Shown: piece after piece, positions 10,112-20,166 of the stretch | Layout: every line of letters starts with the position of its first letter | Position numbering within the stretch: the first letter of the stretch is position 1 | Source of the DNA: Desulfotomaculaceae bacterium | GTDB lineage: Bacteria > Bacillota > Desulfotomaculia > Desulfotomaculales > Pelotomaculaceae | NCBI GenBank assembly: GCA_028702435.1 | Contig: JAQVOX010000002.1 | Span: 1 to 50,585, forward strand | Reading direction: 5' to 3' | DNA: 50,585 bases | The notes under the pieces: model-generated | Seen by the model: only the letters and a program-made list of their open reading frames with translations | Told to the model about the DNA's origin: nothing | Databases searched by the model: none | Made by a program: the position numbers and the translations under genes

Positions 10112-11419
10112 ATGCCCAGGAATTATTCTAAGTCTGCGGAACTTTTTGAAAAGGCAAAAAGGGTCATCCCCGGGGGGGTAAACAGCCCGGTGCGCGCTTT
10201 TCAGGCAGTGGGGACAACCCCGCTTTTTATCACCCGCGGGGAGGGCCCGCTAGTATATGACGCGGACGGCAATGAATACATCGACTATGTGTGCTCATGG
10301 GGGCCGCTGCTCTTGGGTCACCGCCACCCGCAGGTGGTGGCCGCGCTAAAGCACTGCCTAGATGAGGTCGGCACCAGCTTTGGGGCGCCGACAGTGCTGG
10401 AAAATGAACTGGCCAAAATGATTGTTGAGGCTGTGCCGTCGGTGGAAATGGTTCGTCTAGTTAATTCCGGCACTGAGGCTACAATGAGTGCCCTCCGGCT
10501 GGCCAGGGGCTACACGAAACGGACTAAAATTGTCAAATTTGAAGGGTGCTACCACGGGCATGCGGATTATCTGCTGATTAAAGCTGGCTCCGGGGCGCTG
10601 ACGCTGGGCGTGCCGACTAGCCCGGGGGTAACTACCGGTTCGGCAGCCGACACTATTAACGCAAGCTATAACGACCTGGATTCTTTGCAGGAGATTTTCC
10701 GGCAGAAGGGTGAACAGATAGCAGCGGTGATTGTGGAGCCGGTGGCGGGGAATATGGGTGTTGTTCCGCCGGCGGCGGGCTTTTTGGCGGGATTGCGCCG
10801 GCTAACTGAAGAGTACGGGAGCCTGTTGATTTTTGATGAAGTAATGACCGGTTTCCGGGTGGGCTACGGCGGGGCCCAAAAGCTCTATGGGGTCACCCCG
10901 GATCTAACTTGCCTGGGTAAAATAATCGGCGGCGGCCTACCGGTGGGCGCTTACGGCGGCCGGCACGAGATTATGAAACATGTGGCCCCGGCCGGGCCGG
11001 TATATCAGGCCGGCACCTTATCGGGTAACCCCCTGGCGGTAACAGCAGGAATAGCAACACTGCAGATCCTCCAGCAACCGGGCGCCTACGAACGCCTGGA
11101 AGAAAGTTCCGCAAAATTGGCCGGTTGGCTGCTGGAAGCAGCAGGGGAGGCCGGGGTAGACGTACAGCTCAACCGCATCGGCGCAATGTTAGGTGTCTTT
11201 TTCACACCGCAACCTGTGGTTGATTACGCCGGCGCCTGCTCAGCCGACCCGGCCCGCTACGCGGCGTTCTTTAAGGCCATGTTGGAACAGGGGATTTATC
11301 TGGCCCCCTCCCAATTTGAGGCTGCCTTTGTTTCACTGGCGCATGGCGAGCGGGAAATTGCACGTACCGCAGAGGCGGCGCGGCGCGCTTTCCGGCTTAT
11401 AGACAAGGTAGATAAGTAG
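10112..11419 (+). CDS. hemL: Glutamate-1-semialdehyde 2,1-aminomutase
   Basis: [52 protein letters not shown]. Confidence 0.95.
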   Translation: MPRNYSKSAELFEKAKRVIPGGVNSPVRAFQAVGTTPLFITRGEGPLVYDADGNEYIDYVCSWGPLLLGHRHPQVVAALKHCLDEVGTSFGAPTVLENELAKMIVEAVPSVEMVRLVNSGTEATMSALRLARGYTKRTKIVKFEGCYHGHADYLLIKAGSGALTLGVPTSPGVTTGSAADTINASYNDLDSLQEIFRQKGEQIAAVIVEPVAGNMGVVPPAAGFLAGLRRLTEEYGSLLIFDEVMTGFRVGYGGAQKLYGVTPDLTCLGKIIGGGLPVGAYGGRHEIMKHVAPAGPVYQAGTLSGNPLAVTAGIATLQILQQPGAYERLEESSAKLAGWLLEAAGEAGVDVQLNRIGAMLGVFFTPQPVVDYAGACSADPARYAAFFKAMLEQGIYLAPSQFEAAFVSLAHGEREIARTAEAARRAFRLIDKVDK

Positions 11420-11428
11420 GGTATTAGA

Positions 11429-12169
11429 ATGCTGAATTTAATGGCAACAACTCTTAGTCCCGGGGCGACATTGGCCAAAAGAACATGTGTGTTTGACCGG
11501 TTAACCGCGTCCTCTCCGAACATCAAAAGCGCTACGCTCACCAGGATCTCGACTGCCGATTTACGGCTGCTGTTTGAGCTGTATGATAAAATATTTTTTG
11601 ATCACCGGTTTACCCAGGTTTATCAAGGTCGGCTGAAATTCTCCCTTTCACAGCGGATGACCAAAAGCGCCGGGAAAACTTTCTTTCCCAGGCACCCCGA
11701 CAAGATCAGTCCCGGTGAGATGACGATCGAAATCCGGATGGGAACGGACTTTTTCTTTAAATACGACGAAATAGACTGTGATAAAACCGTATGCGGTATT
11801 ACTACCACCAGCGCCCTGGAAGCGTTTCTACTGGTTTTTGAGCATGAGCTGTGTCATGTCATTGAGTTTATTCACTTTAATAACTCCAACTGCAGCGGAA
11901 AAAGGTTCAAAACCATTGCTAAAAATATATTTGGTCATACAGCCAGCTATCACGAGCTGCCTACCCACAGGCAGATCGCCCGGGTAAAGTACGGCCTAAA
12001 AATAGGTGACCCGGTGACATTTACATATGAAGGCAAAAAAGTTAAAGGGATTTTGTATAATATTAACAAAAGAGCAACGGTGATGGTCGGGGATAAAAAT
12101 GGAAATTACACCGATAAACGTGGAAACAGGTATACAAAGTACTATGTGCCGTTAGAGTTTTTAGTGTGA
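11429..12169 (+). CDS. SprT-like zinc metallopeptidase domain protein
   Basis: FEHELCHVIEF (HExxH) with SprT-like context and C-terminal basic domain; true start may lie downstream of 11429. Confidence 0.65.
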   Translation: MLNLMATTLSPGATLAKRTCVFDRLTASSPNIKSATLTRISTADLRLLFELYDKIFFDHRFTQVYQGRLKFSLSQRMTKSAGKTFFPRHPDKISPGEMTIEIRMGTDFFFKYDEIDCDKTVCGITTTSALEAFLLVFEHELCHVIEFIHFNNSNCSGKRFKTIAKNIFGHTASYHELPTHRQIARVKYGLKIGDPVTFTYEGKKVKGILYNINKRATVMVGDKNGNYTDKRGNRYTKYYVPLEFLV

Positions 12170-12221
12170 GAAATTATCCAGCCATTTGGGGTACCAGCTG
12201 AAGGTTGTCGTATCTATAAAT

Positions 12222-12247
12222 AAAACAGCCGGTTGTCCGACTGTTTT
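12222..12247. terminator. Stem-loop, probable terminator
   Basis: AAAACAGCCGG-TTGT-CCGACTGTTTT followed by TAATT. Confidence 0.6.
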
Positions 12248-12265
12248 AATTCATAGAAAGTAAAT

Positions 12266-12341
<76 letters not shown>

Positions 12342-12480
12342 ACGACAGTATTTATTATAGCACTGAAGCAAGTAGTAATGCAAGTTAATAATTGTGGTAA
12401 TTAACTTGATATTGGGACTAGACGATCAGGTTAAAATTTTGTACAATATTAATAGTTAATTAAAGAGCACAAAATTAAAT

Positions 12481-12541
12481 AAAAACACAAAATGGGGTGC
12501 ACCACCGAAAGGGTGTAAATCTCATTTTGTGCTTTTTTTGT
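12481..12541 (+). promoter_or_regulatory. Structured leader/terminator-like hairpin upstream of thiS
   Basis: Outer stem CACAAAATGGG (12486-12496) pairs with CTCATTTTGTG (12521-12531) around GTGCACCACCGAAAGGGTGTAAAT; followed by CTTTTTTTG. Confidence 0.6.
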
Positions 12542-12560
12542 TTGGAAAGGAAATGGCAGA

Positions 12561-12755
12561 ATGAAAGTAAATGGGTCCATTATTGCTTTGGTAGATAAGC
12601 AAAGCTTGTTAGATTTTTTAGAAGGCAACAAGTATGATATCATGAAAATTGCCGTAGAACGGAATGGAGAAATTGTTCCCAGAGAAGCTTATCGGAATGT
12701 TATGCTCAAGGACGAGGATACTCTGGAAATTGTAAGCTTTGTCGGAGGGGGTTGA
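12561..12755 (+). CDS. thiS: Sulfur carrier protein ThiS
   Basis: Short ubiquitin-like protein ending in GGG, directly before thiF. Confidence 0.9.
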   Translation: MKVNGSIIALVDKQSLLDFLEGNKYDIMKIAVERNGEIVPREAYRNVMLKDEDTLEIVSFVGGG

Positions 12756-12758
12756 GGC

Positions 12759-13562
12759 GTGAGATTAACGGTAAATGGGCAAAAGCTGGAACTAGCCTGT
12801 CAGACTGCCTTTCAAGTAAGAAAGCAATTAGGCCATCCATCTGACATCGTTATTGTCAATGGTTTTCAGATTGAAGAGGACTGCCCGGTGACAGATAGTG
12901 ATCACTTAACCATCATCCCCAAAGGGAGCATGCCGGAAAGGAAAGCGCTGGAGCACATGATCATGGCCAGGCACACTCCTAATATACACAAAAAGTTAAA
13001 AAAAGGAAAGGTAGCTATTGCCGGGTTAGGAGGACTTGGCTCTAATATTGCTGTGATGCTGGCCAGGACCGGTGTCGGGCATCTGTTGCTGGTTGATTTT
13101 GATCTTGTTGAGCCAAGCAATTTAAACCGGCAAAGTTATTATATCAGCCATTTAGGGCTACCGAAAACAGTTGCTCTCAAAAAACAGCTGGAAGAAATTA
13201 ATCCCTTCATTAACTTAAAAACTCAACAGGTAAGGGTAAAGGAAGATAATGTTAAGGAACTCTTTAGCGGCTATGATATAATTTGTGAAGCCTTTGACCG
13301 GCCGGAGGCCAAAGCCTTACTGGTAAATGCAGCACTAGAGCAGCTACCCGGTATTAAAATAATAGCCGCTTCCGGTATGGCCGGGTATGATAGTGCTAAT
13401 CTAATCAAAACAGTAAAACCGATGAAAAATTTATACATATGTGGAGATTTAGAAAATGAAGCAATAGCCGGGCGAGGGTTGATGGCGCCAAGAGTACAAA
13501 TTTGTGCCGGCCATCAAGCAAACATGGTGCTGCGGTTATTGCTTGAAATAGAAGAAGTATGA
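12759..13562 (+). CDS. thiF: ThiS adenylyltransferase ThiF with an N-terminal ThiS-like domain
   Basis: [42 protein letters not shown]-terminal about 60 aa is ThiS-like. Confidence 0.9.
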   Translation: MRLTVNGQKLELACQTAFQVRKQLGHPSDIVIVNGFQIEEDCPVTDSDHLTIIPKGSMPERKALEHMIMARHTPNIHKKLKKGKVAIAGLGGLGSNIAVMLARTGVGHLLLVDFDLVEPSNLNRQSYYISHLGLPKTVALKKQLEEINPFINLKTQQVRVKEDNVKELFSGYDIICEAFDRPEAKALLVNAALEQLPGIKIIAASGMAGYDSANLIKTVKPMKNLYICGDLENEAIAGRGLMAPRVQICAGHQANMVLRLLLEIEEV

Positions 13563-14344
13563 AAGGAGCCGGCCAGATGAGTGATCAATTAATCATTGGT
13601 GGACATGCAGTTCAATCAAGACTAATCTTGGGTTCAGGTAAATTTTCGCTGCAAATCATCAAGGCTGTTGTGGAAAATGGCGGCGCGGAAATGGTGACCC
13701 TGGCCCTGCGCCGGGCCAACCTAGGTGGACAAGAGAATATCCTGGATCATATCCCCAAAGGCGTTACCTTATTGCCTAACACTTCCGGCGCCAGAAATGC
13801 CGGGGAAGCGGTAAGGATTGCCCGGCTGGCCCGAGAAATTGGATGCGGGAATTTTGTCAAAGTGGAAGTAATTCGCGACACCAAGTACCTATTGCCGGAT
13901 AATTATGAAACCATTAAAGCAACGGAAATCCTGGCCAAAGAGGGGTTTATTGTGATGCCCTATATGTATCCGGACTTAAATGTGGCCAGGTCTTTAGTCA
14001 ATGCCGGTGCAGCAGCAGTGATGCCCCTGGCGGCGCCGATTGGCAGTAATAAAGGTCTTTGTACAAAAGATTTCATACAAATCCTGGTAGATGAAATAGA
14101 TTTGCCCATCATTGTCGATGCCGGCATCGGCCGCCCGTCACAAGCCTGCGAGGCCATGGAAATGGGTGTTGCCGCCATAATGTGCAATACGGCAATAGCA
14201 ACGGCAGGCGATGTGGCCCTGATGTCCAAAGCATTCAAACAAGCCATTGAGGCCGGGCGGGCGGCCTATCTAGCCGGGCCAGGCCGGGTAATTAATAATC
14301 AGGCTGAGGCATCCAGTCCCTTGACCGGATTTTTGGAGGATTGA
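13559..14344 (+). CDS. thiG: Thiazole synthase ThiG
   Basis: [59 protein letters not shown]. Confidence 0.93.
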   Translation: MKGAGQMSDQLIIGGHAVQSRLILGSGKFSLQIIKAVVENGGAEMVTLALRRANLGGQENILDHIPKGVTLLPNTSGARNAGEAVRIARLAREIGCGNFVKVEVIRDTKYLLPDNYETIKATEILAKEGFIVMPYMYPDLNVARSLVNAGAAAVMPLAAPIGSNKGLCTKDFIQILVDEIDLPIIVDAGIGRPSQACEAMEMGVAAIMCNTAIATAGDVALMSKAFKQAIEAGRAAYLAGPGRVINNQAEASSPLTGFLED

Positions 14345-15501
14345 TGATGGCGTTAAACAGGCTAAACCATATGGAATATATTGAGGGCATGGAAGCTATT
14401 GACTCGGATCTGATGGACAAAGTATTAAACTATACCGCAGCATATGATTACCGACAATATACCGGTAAAGATGTAGAAAAAGCCCTGGCGCAAGAACAAC
14501 TTTCTATTGGTGATTATGCATCCATATTGTCTCCGGCAGCGATGCCCTATTTAGAAGAAATGGCCCAAAAAGCTAGGTCGGAGACAAGAAAGCATTTTGG
14601 AAATTCTATTTATGTGTTTACTCCTTTATATATCGCCAACTATTGCGAAAATCACTGCATTTACTGCGGCTTTAACTGCAAAAATAAAATCCGGCGGGGC
14701 AAGCTTTCTCTTGAAGAAGTGGCAGTAGAGCTTAAAGCGATTGCAGCTACCGGTCTGAAAGAAGTTTTAATTTTAACCGGGGAATCCCGCCTGAAGTCCG
14801 GGGTAGAATATATTGGCGAAGCAGTTAAACTAGCGGCGAAATACTTTTCCACCATCGGTATTGAAATCTATCCGCTAAATTTGAAAGAATATGCTTATCT
14901 GCAGCAGTGTGGAGCAGATTTTGTTTCTGTTTATCAAGAAACTTATAATATAAATAAATATGAACAGGTTCATTTAAGCGGTCCCAAGCGGATTTATCCC
15001 TACCGGTTTCATGCCCAGGAGCGTGCTCTATTGGGTGGCATGCGTGGTGTTGCTTTTGGTTGTCTGCTCGGGCTGGATGATTATCGCAAAGATGCCTATG
15101 CTGCCGGCTTGCACGCATTTTTTATGCAACAAAAGTATCCCCACGCTGAGATTTCTTTCTCCACACCGCGTTTAAGACCTTATATAAATAAGGTGGATAA
15201 TAATCCTCATGATGTTCGCGAAAGGCAGCTATTACAAGTGATTTTAGCTTATCGTTTGTTTATGCCCTATGCGGGCATTACCATTTCAACCCGGGAAAGA
15301 GCCGTTTTTCGTGACCATGTGATTGGCCTGGCAGCCACAAAAATTTCAGCCGGAGTAAGGGTTGGGGTTGGCGGTCATAGGGCAGAAGAAAAGGGCGATG
15401 AGCAGTTTGAAATTTCTGATCCGCGCAGTGTTCACCAAGTGCATCAAATGATTCTAAGCAGGGGCCTGCAGCCTGTTTATACAGATTATATCAGAGTTTA
15501 G
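14341..15501 (+). CDS. thiH: 2-iminoacetate synthase ThiH (radical SAM)
   Basis: [16 protein letters not shown] radical SAM motif; YQETYN; thi operon context. Confidence 0.93.
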   Translation: MMMALNRLNHMEYIEGMEAIDSDLMDKVLNYTAAYDYRQYTGKDVEKALAQEQLSIGDYASILSPAAMPYLEEMAQKARSETRKHFGNSIYVFTPLYIANYCENHCIYCGFNCKNKIRRGKLSLEEVAVELKAIAATGLKEVLILTGESRLKSGVEYIGEAVKLAAKYFSTIGIEIYPLNLKEYAYLQQCGADFVSVYQETYNINKYEQVHLSGPKRIYPYRFHAQERALLGGMRGVAFGCLLGLDDYRKDAYAAGLHAFFMQQKYPHAEISFSTPRLRPYINKVDNNPHDVRERQLLQVILAYRLFMPYAGITISTRERAVFRDHVIGLAATKISAGVRVGVGGHRAEEKGDEQFEISDPRSVHQVHQMILSRGLQPVYTDYIRV

Positions 15502-15510
15502 GAGAAGTTT

Positions 15511-16095
15511 ATGCTCATTTGTATAACAAATCGAAAGCTTTGTAGGGATGATTTTCTCAACCGGATTGATCAAATTGCCAAAGGGAAACCTCATGCTATA
15601 ATGTTGAGGGAAAAAGATTCAAGTACTCCAGAATATAAAAGCCTGGTTAAAAAAATAATTGAAATCTGTGTTAAAAATCAGGTATCGCTGATTATCAACC
15701 AAAACATTGAAATAGCCGTAGAAATGAATTGTTCATATATCCATTTATCAATGCCGGATTTAAGAAAATACAAGAAAAAAATCAAACTTTTTTCCCAGAC
15801 CGGTGCTTCTGTTCATTCAGTAAGTGAGGCCAGGGAAGCACAGGAATTAGGAGCCACCTATTTAATAGCCGGGCACATATTTCCTACGGCATGTAAAGAA
15901 GGGGTTCCGCCCAGAGGACTCTCTTTTTTACGGGAAGTGTGCGATGCAGTTGAGATTCCGGTATTGGCAATTGGCGGGATCACTAAGGATAACGTTAAAG
16001 CGGTTACACGTACAGGGGCAAAGGGAATATGTGTGATGAGTGAGGCTATGACCTGTTTAAAGCCGGTTGAACTGGCCGGCAGTTTTAGATTCTGA
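15511..16095 (+). CDS. ThiE/TenI-family thiamine phosphate synthase-like protein
   Basis: TIM-barrel ThiE/TenI motifs IMLREKD, GASVHSVSEAREAQELGATYLIAGHIFPT, VLAIGGIT. Confidence 0.85.
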   Translation: MLICITNRKLCRDDFLNRIDQIAKGKPHAIMLREKDSSTPEYKSLVKKIIEICVKNQVSLIINQNIEIAVEMNCSYIHLSMPDLRKYKKKIKLFSQTGASVHSVSEAREAQELGATYLIAGHIFPTACKEGVPPRGLSFLREVCDAVEIPVLAIGGITKDNVKAVTRTGAKGICVMSEAMTCLKPVELAGSFRF

Positions 16096-16235
16096 ATGAC
16101 CCTGAAAGACCAGATTCAGGATGCCCTGATCTATTCCGAGGTCACGGGCAGCGATCAATGCCCGATTGGCCTGGAGCTTGCGATATAATTAGAACAGTAT
16201 TTTAGATCAAATACATTATAAATGGGGGTTAAGAA

Positions 16236-16571
16236 ATGAAAGAAGTTAGTATCACCGTATTCGGGACTAATGCGCCTGTGCCCGCCGGCAGTTGTTGAGG
16301 CCCATCCCCTGTGGACGCATGTTGCGGACCGGCAATGACCATGCAAGAAGAAGCGGAAGACCTCAAGGACCATCTTGTCAAAAATTTTGACCAGGCCGTT
16401 CAGTACGCCTACGTAGATGTGCAAAGTGAGGAGATGAAAAATTACCCGGAAATTACGGCAATTGTGGATCGGGTAAACCTCCCGTTGATTGTGATTAACG
16501 GCCAGCCCCGCTTCCACGGTGGGATTTCCCCTGGTATGATCTTGGAAGCAGTGAGTGAACTGGTAGAATGA
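16236..16571 (+). CDS. Candidate selenoprotein: small thioredoxin-fold protein with an in-frame TGA (Sec?) at 16296-16298
   Basis: ATG with upstream GGGGG SD-like sequence; MKEVSITVFGTNAPVPAGSC(U)GPSPVDACCGPAMTMQEEAEDLKDHL...; only in-frame TGA, followed by a hairpin at 16313-16330. The ORF track reports only the part after TGA (16311-16571, GTG start, no obvious SD). Confidence 0.7.
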
Positions 16572-16591
16572 TCAAAATTATGTATCTGGAC

Positions 16592-16621
16592 GTTAATGCC
16601 TCTTCTTTAGGAGGCATTAAC
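16592..16621. terminator. Perfect stem-loop between genes, possible terminator
   Basis: GTTAATGCCTC-TTCTTTAG-GAGGCATTAAC, 11-bp stem; no strong T tract. Confidence 0.4.
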
Positions 16622-16703
16622 CATTAAATATAAAGATAATTTTATATAAAGCTGCGCCTGGATAATGGAATAACCTAGAAAAATACGCGGATAGGGGTGC
16701 TTT

Positions 16704-18266
16704 ATGATCAAAATATTCCTGAGCTCAGCCTACGATGAGCAAAGCGAACCAAGAGGGCAATTTGTTGACCTGATCAGACAAGTTCTTGCCGGCATTGGAG
16801 TGGAGGAAGAAAATGTTTTCATACCGGATGCAAACACTTCCCGGCAGGTAGTTTTGAAGAATCTCGATGAGAGCGATTTAGTGATTTTCTTAATGACCCC
16901 ATATTACGGTTCTTTAATCAAACCTGGATGCATAGAAGATTGCCCGGCGGCAGAATGCCCGATGTATCAGGCAGAGATGCCGAAAAAATTTATATCCGAT
17001 CTCCACTGCCAGCTAAAAAGAGTGATCAAAACGGGAAAACCCCACTTAACCTTCTATGCGGACGTCAACTATAACGTTATTGAAGCCGTTAACAAGTGGA
17101 AAAATGAAGGGCTCACATTAGAAGCAATCAAAGACCGGGCCCGCAGGCAGTTTCCAGGGCTAACCGAAATGGACCTGGAACATTACCATGAGATTGCGGG
17201 CGCAGCCGTAGATTTGATTAACGGTGATCTGCAAGAGGAATTGAACCCGCCGCTTGGGGGGACTGAAATTAAAGGTTACGCGGTAAAAGGTCCGCAAGAT
17301 GTGGGCGTCATTCTGGAAAACATAGCTCGGGAAGCCCTGAAAATTTACGGCAGGCTGGCGGAGGAGAATCCGGAAACCTACCTGCCTGCCGTGGCGATGA
17401 CCCAGAATAACCTGGGCGCCTTTTATAAAGCTTCCGGCAACTTTACGGGTGCGGAAAAGGCCTACCGTGAGGCCCTGGCCATCCACGCCCGGATGGCGGA
17501 GCGGGATGCGGATACTTACCTGCCGGCCCTGGCCATGACTCAAAACAACCTGGGCATCCTTTATCTTAACCTGGGTAATTTTACCCAGGCGGACCAGGCT
17601 TTACAGGAAGCCCGGAAAGTTTATACCCAGTTGGCGGAAAAGCATCCGGATGACTACCTGCCCGCTCTGGCCACGACCCGGTACAACCTGGCTATCTTTT
17701 ACCGCAGCACAGGCAAACTAGAGGAGGCGGAAACGGCCTTCCAGGCAGGCACGCAAAATTTTAAAAAGCTGGCGGATAAGAACCCGGAGCTCTACCTGCC
17801 GGCTCTGGCCAGGATTCAAAACACCCTGGGAGTCTTTTACCGCGACACAGGCAAACCGGCGGAGGCGGAAGAGGCTTATCATGAAGCCCTGAAAATTTAT
17901 GATCAACTAGCGGAGCAGAGCCCGGACTCTTTCCTACCCGCCCTGGCCGGCGCCATTAATAATCTCGCCGTTTTATATGGTGATACAGGCAGCTTTGCGG
18001 AGGCGGAAAAGTCCTTCCAGACAGCCCTGCAGATTTTTGCAAAACTGGCGGATGAGAACCCGGAGGTCTACCTGCCGGTCCTGGCCGGAACCCAGGTTAA
18101 CCTGGGCAACTTTTATTGTGATGCCGGCAAGTTTGCCGAGGCTAAAAAAACCTACCGGGAAGCCATCATCATTTACGGCGGGCTGGCGGACAAGGACCCG
18201 GCAAAGTATTTGCCGTATGTGAATAAGGTTAAGGAAATAAGAAAGAGGTTAATGGGAAACAGGTAA
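16704..18266 (+). CDS. DUF4062-like N-terminal domain fused to a tandem TPR array
   Basis: MIKIFLSSAYDEQSEPRGQFVDLIRQ...ESDLVIFLMTPYYGSLI (DUF4062-like) followed by about six 46-aa TPR units of form A[ED]xxPxxYLPALAxTQNNLGxFYxxxGxFxxAExAYxEALxIYxxL. Confidence 0.8.
   Translation: MIKIFLSSAYDEQSEPRGQFVDLIRQVLAGIGVEEENVFIPDANTSRQVVLKNLDESDLVIFLMTPYYGSLIKPGCIEDCPAAECPMYQAEMPKKFISDLHCQLKRVIKTGKPHLTFYADVNYNVIEAVNKWKNEGLTLEAIKDRARRQFPGLTEMDLEHYHEIAGAAVDLINGDLQEELNPPLGGTEIKGYAVKGPQDVGVILENIAREALKIYGRLAEENPETYLPAVAMTQNNLGAFYKASGNFTGAEKAYREALAIHARMAERDADTYLPALAMTQNNLGILYLNLGNFTQADQALQEARKVYTQLAEKHPDDYLPALATTRYNLAIFYRSTGKLEEAETAFQAGTQNFKKLADKNPELYLPALARIQNTLGVFYRDTGKPAEAEEAYHEALKIYDQLAEQSPDSFLPALAGAINNLAVLYGDTGSFAEAEKSFQTALQIFAKLADENPEVYLPVLAGTQVNLGNFYCDAGKFAEAKKTYREAIIIYGGLADKDPAKYLPYVNKVKEIRKRLMGNR
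17340..18210 (+). repeat. In-frame tandem repeat encoding 46-aa TPR-like units
   Basis: Six full units plus a partial seventh visible in translation, period about 138 bp. Confidence 0.75.
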
Positions 18267-18294
18267 TGTTTTTCGGGTTATAAACTGCTGCCGG

Positions 18295-20166
18295 TTATTT
18301 AAATAGTTTTCTCCGGCCGGTTTTTTTCTTTGCTCCGGTGATGCTCTGCACCCGCAGCCCTTTCCGGCTCTGGCGCACGGTAGCGGCCATGAAACTGTAA
18401 AACACCAGCGCCCACAGGCCGCCGGCAACGGCAACCCCCAGCAAGATGCGCCAGGGCGGCGCCCACAGCAGCGGCCGGCTGAGGGCATAAAGGCCATAGA
18501 GAATCGTTTCCGGGAAGCCCCAGCTGAAAGACACCGCCGGCATTTGAGGCAGCACCGCCGTCAGCTCCGCCGGCGGCAAGATATATAAAAGCCCCAGGGC
18601 TAAAAAGAGCATAAACAGGAGATTGACTAAATACATCAAAATGGAGGCCACCGGGGATACCCGCATCTGAGGGCTATCCGGGTTGTAGCGGCTGTTGTTG
18701 ACCGAGTAGTAGAGCCCGATGGCGCTGGCCCCCAGGGTCAGCAGCACCGCCCCCACGGCCAGGGACACGGTTAAAGCAACTGAAGAGCCAAGGGCGGCCA
18801 TGGTCCCCACCAGCAGCGCCTCCATCAAAAGCAAGGTGGGCAGGGCCGCAGCCACCAATTTCCCCCACACTACCGGCCAGCCGGCCAGGGGAACGCTGTT
18901 TATTACCCAGTCCGCCTCCCCCTCGCGGCCAAAAGACTGCAGGGCCATATTGCCGCTAAACATCATGCTGTAGATAACCAGCACCATGATCGCTGAACCC
19001 CGGGTGGCCTCCGAGGGCAAAAGCAGGGTTTGGCCCACAAAAAAGACCATGATGATCAGGGGCATCATATAGCCAAACCACTCCCGGGTGTCACGCCTCA
19101 CGTAAAGCAAATCCTTTTTGGCCACAGCCCACATGCCCAGCCAGGGGGAGGCTTTCCCAGCCACCACGCGGCCGGCTGTCAGGACCGGGACGCTCTCCTG
19201 CGGCAGGCTCCGGGCAGGCTTTGCATGCGGGCTGCCCTTTTTCCGCCTGCCTCCTCCCCCCTGGCTGAGGGAAATCCACCCCCTGCGGAAACCCCGCTGC
19301 ACCAGCAAAAAGGATAAGCAGTACAGCGCCGCGCCTACGGCCAGCAGCAGCAGGCTCCAGCCCAGCCCGGCCGGCAGGCTGCCCGACACTCCTCCTGCCA
19401 GGGCCCGCGAGCCCCAGCCCCAGGGGAAATAGTCCATTATCTTTAACATCTGCTGCTGCCCGGCCAGCCAAGCGCCCATGTTCAGGCTTTTGTTATGCAT
19501 GAGCAAACCCGGCAGTTGGAATACAACGGCAATCACGATCCCACCCAGGGCGCCCACGACACCGATGGCCTCCCGACTGCGGTGGGGCGGCACAACCCTC
19601 ATCACCAGCATATTCAATAATTGAGACAGCGCGGTACCGATGATCCATAATCCCAGGCTCACCAGTATGACCAGCACGTAAAAAAGCGCGCCCGCCTGAA
19701 AGAGCAGCCCGTAAAAAATGCCCGGCAGCAAGGCAAACAGCACCACCGTCAGGAAGTTGCTGCCGGCAACAACCAGCGACTTGACCGCAAATACCGCCCG
19801 CACGGAAACCGGGGCGACAAACAATAGTTCCAAATCCTCCGACATATACAGGGCGGCAAAAGCCGCGGTGATGCCGAAAAACACCTGACCGGCCAGCCCC
19901 ATCATCAATAGCAGCGACAAAAACCCGCGGGCATTCTGGGGCGGCATGGCCTGCAGGGCTCCATAAGCGGCAAATCCCAGGTAGACCAGAACTGCCAGCA
20001 GTCCCGCTCCGGCAACAACCATACCGATCCAGGCGCCAATTGGCCAGTGGCGGATCTTCTGCCAGCTCACATGGACCTGGCTTCCCAACAACAGCTTGAA
20101 GTCCTGCCAGGCTGACCGGGCTTCGGGCGCATGGGTCAGAGGAGGCGGCAGCGCAATTTTCATCAC
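18295..20166 (-). CDS. ABC transporter permease / putative ABC exporter
   Basis: 623-aa multi-TM protein; overlaps/abuts the ATPase gene 20167-20943. Confidence 0.75.
   Translation of the reverse strand: MMKIALPPPLTHAPEARSAWQDFKLLLGSQVHVSWQKIRHWPIGAWIGMVVAGAGLLAVLVYLGFAAYGALQAMPPQNARGFLSLLLMMGLAGQVFFGITAAFAALYMSEDLELLFVAPVSVRAVFAVKSLVVAGSNFLTVVLFALLPGIFYGLLFQAGALFYVLVILVSLGLWIIGTALSQLLNMLVMRVVPPHRSREAIGVVGALGGIVIAVVFQLPGLLMHNKSLNMGAWLAGQQQMLKIMDYFPWGWGSRALAGGVSGSLPAGLGWSLLLLAVGAALYCLSFLLVQRGFRRGWISLSQGGGGRRKKGSPHAKPARSLPQESVPVLTAGRVVAGKASPWLGMWAVAKKDLLYVRRDTREWFGYMMPLIIMVFFVGQTLLLPSEATRGSAIMVLVIYSMMFSGNMALQSFGREGEADWVINSVPLAGWPVVWGKLVAAALPTLLLMEALLVGTMAALGSSVALTVSLAVGAVLLTLGASAIGLYYSVNNSRYNPDSPQMRVSPVASILMYLVNLLFMLFLALGLLYILPPAELTAVLPQMPAVSFSWGFPETILYGLYALSRPLLWAPPWRILLGVAVAGGLWALVFYSFMAATVRQSRKGLRVQSITGAKKKTGRRKLFK

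Noticed and set aside
12481-12541. TPP riboswitch upstream of thiS
   Set aside because: Conserved TPP aptamer segments such as CTGAGA and ACCTGATCTGG-like sequence are absent; the element is too short.
16155-16517. Minus-strand 120-aa ORF overlapping the candidate selenoprotein gene
   Set aside because: No recognisable domain; the plus strand gives a coherent thioredoxin-like protein with SD, so this is treated as a shadow ORF.
17340-18210. CRISPR array
   Set aside because: The 138-bp periodicity is in-frame and encodes TPR units; no short palindromic repeat/spacer pattern anywhere in the window.
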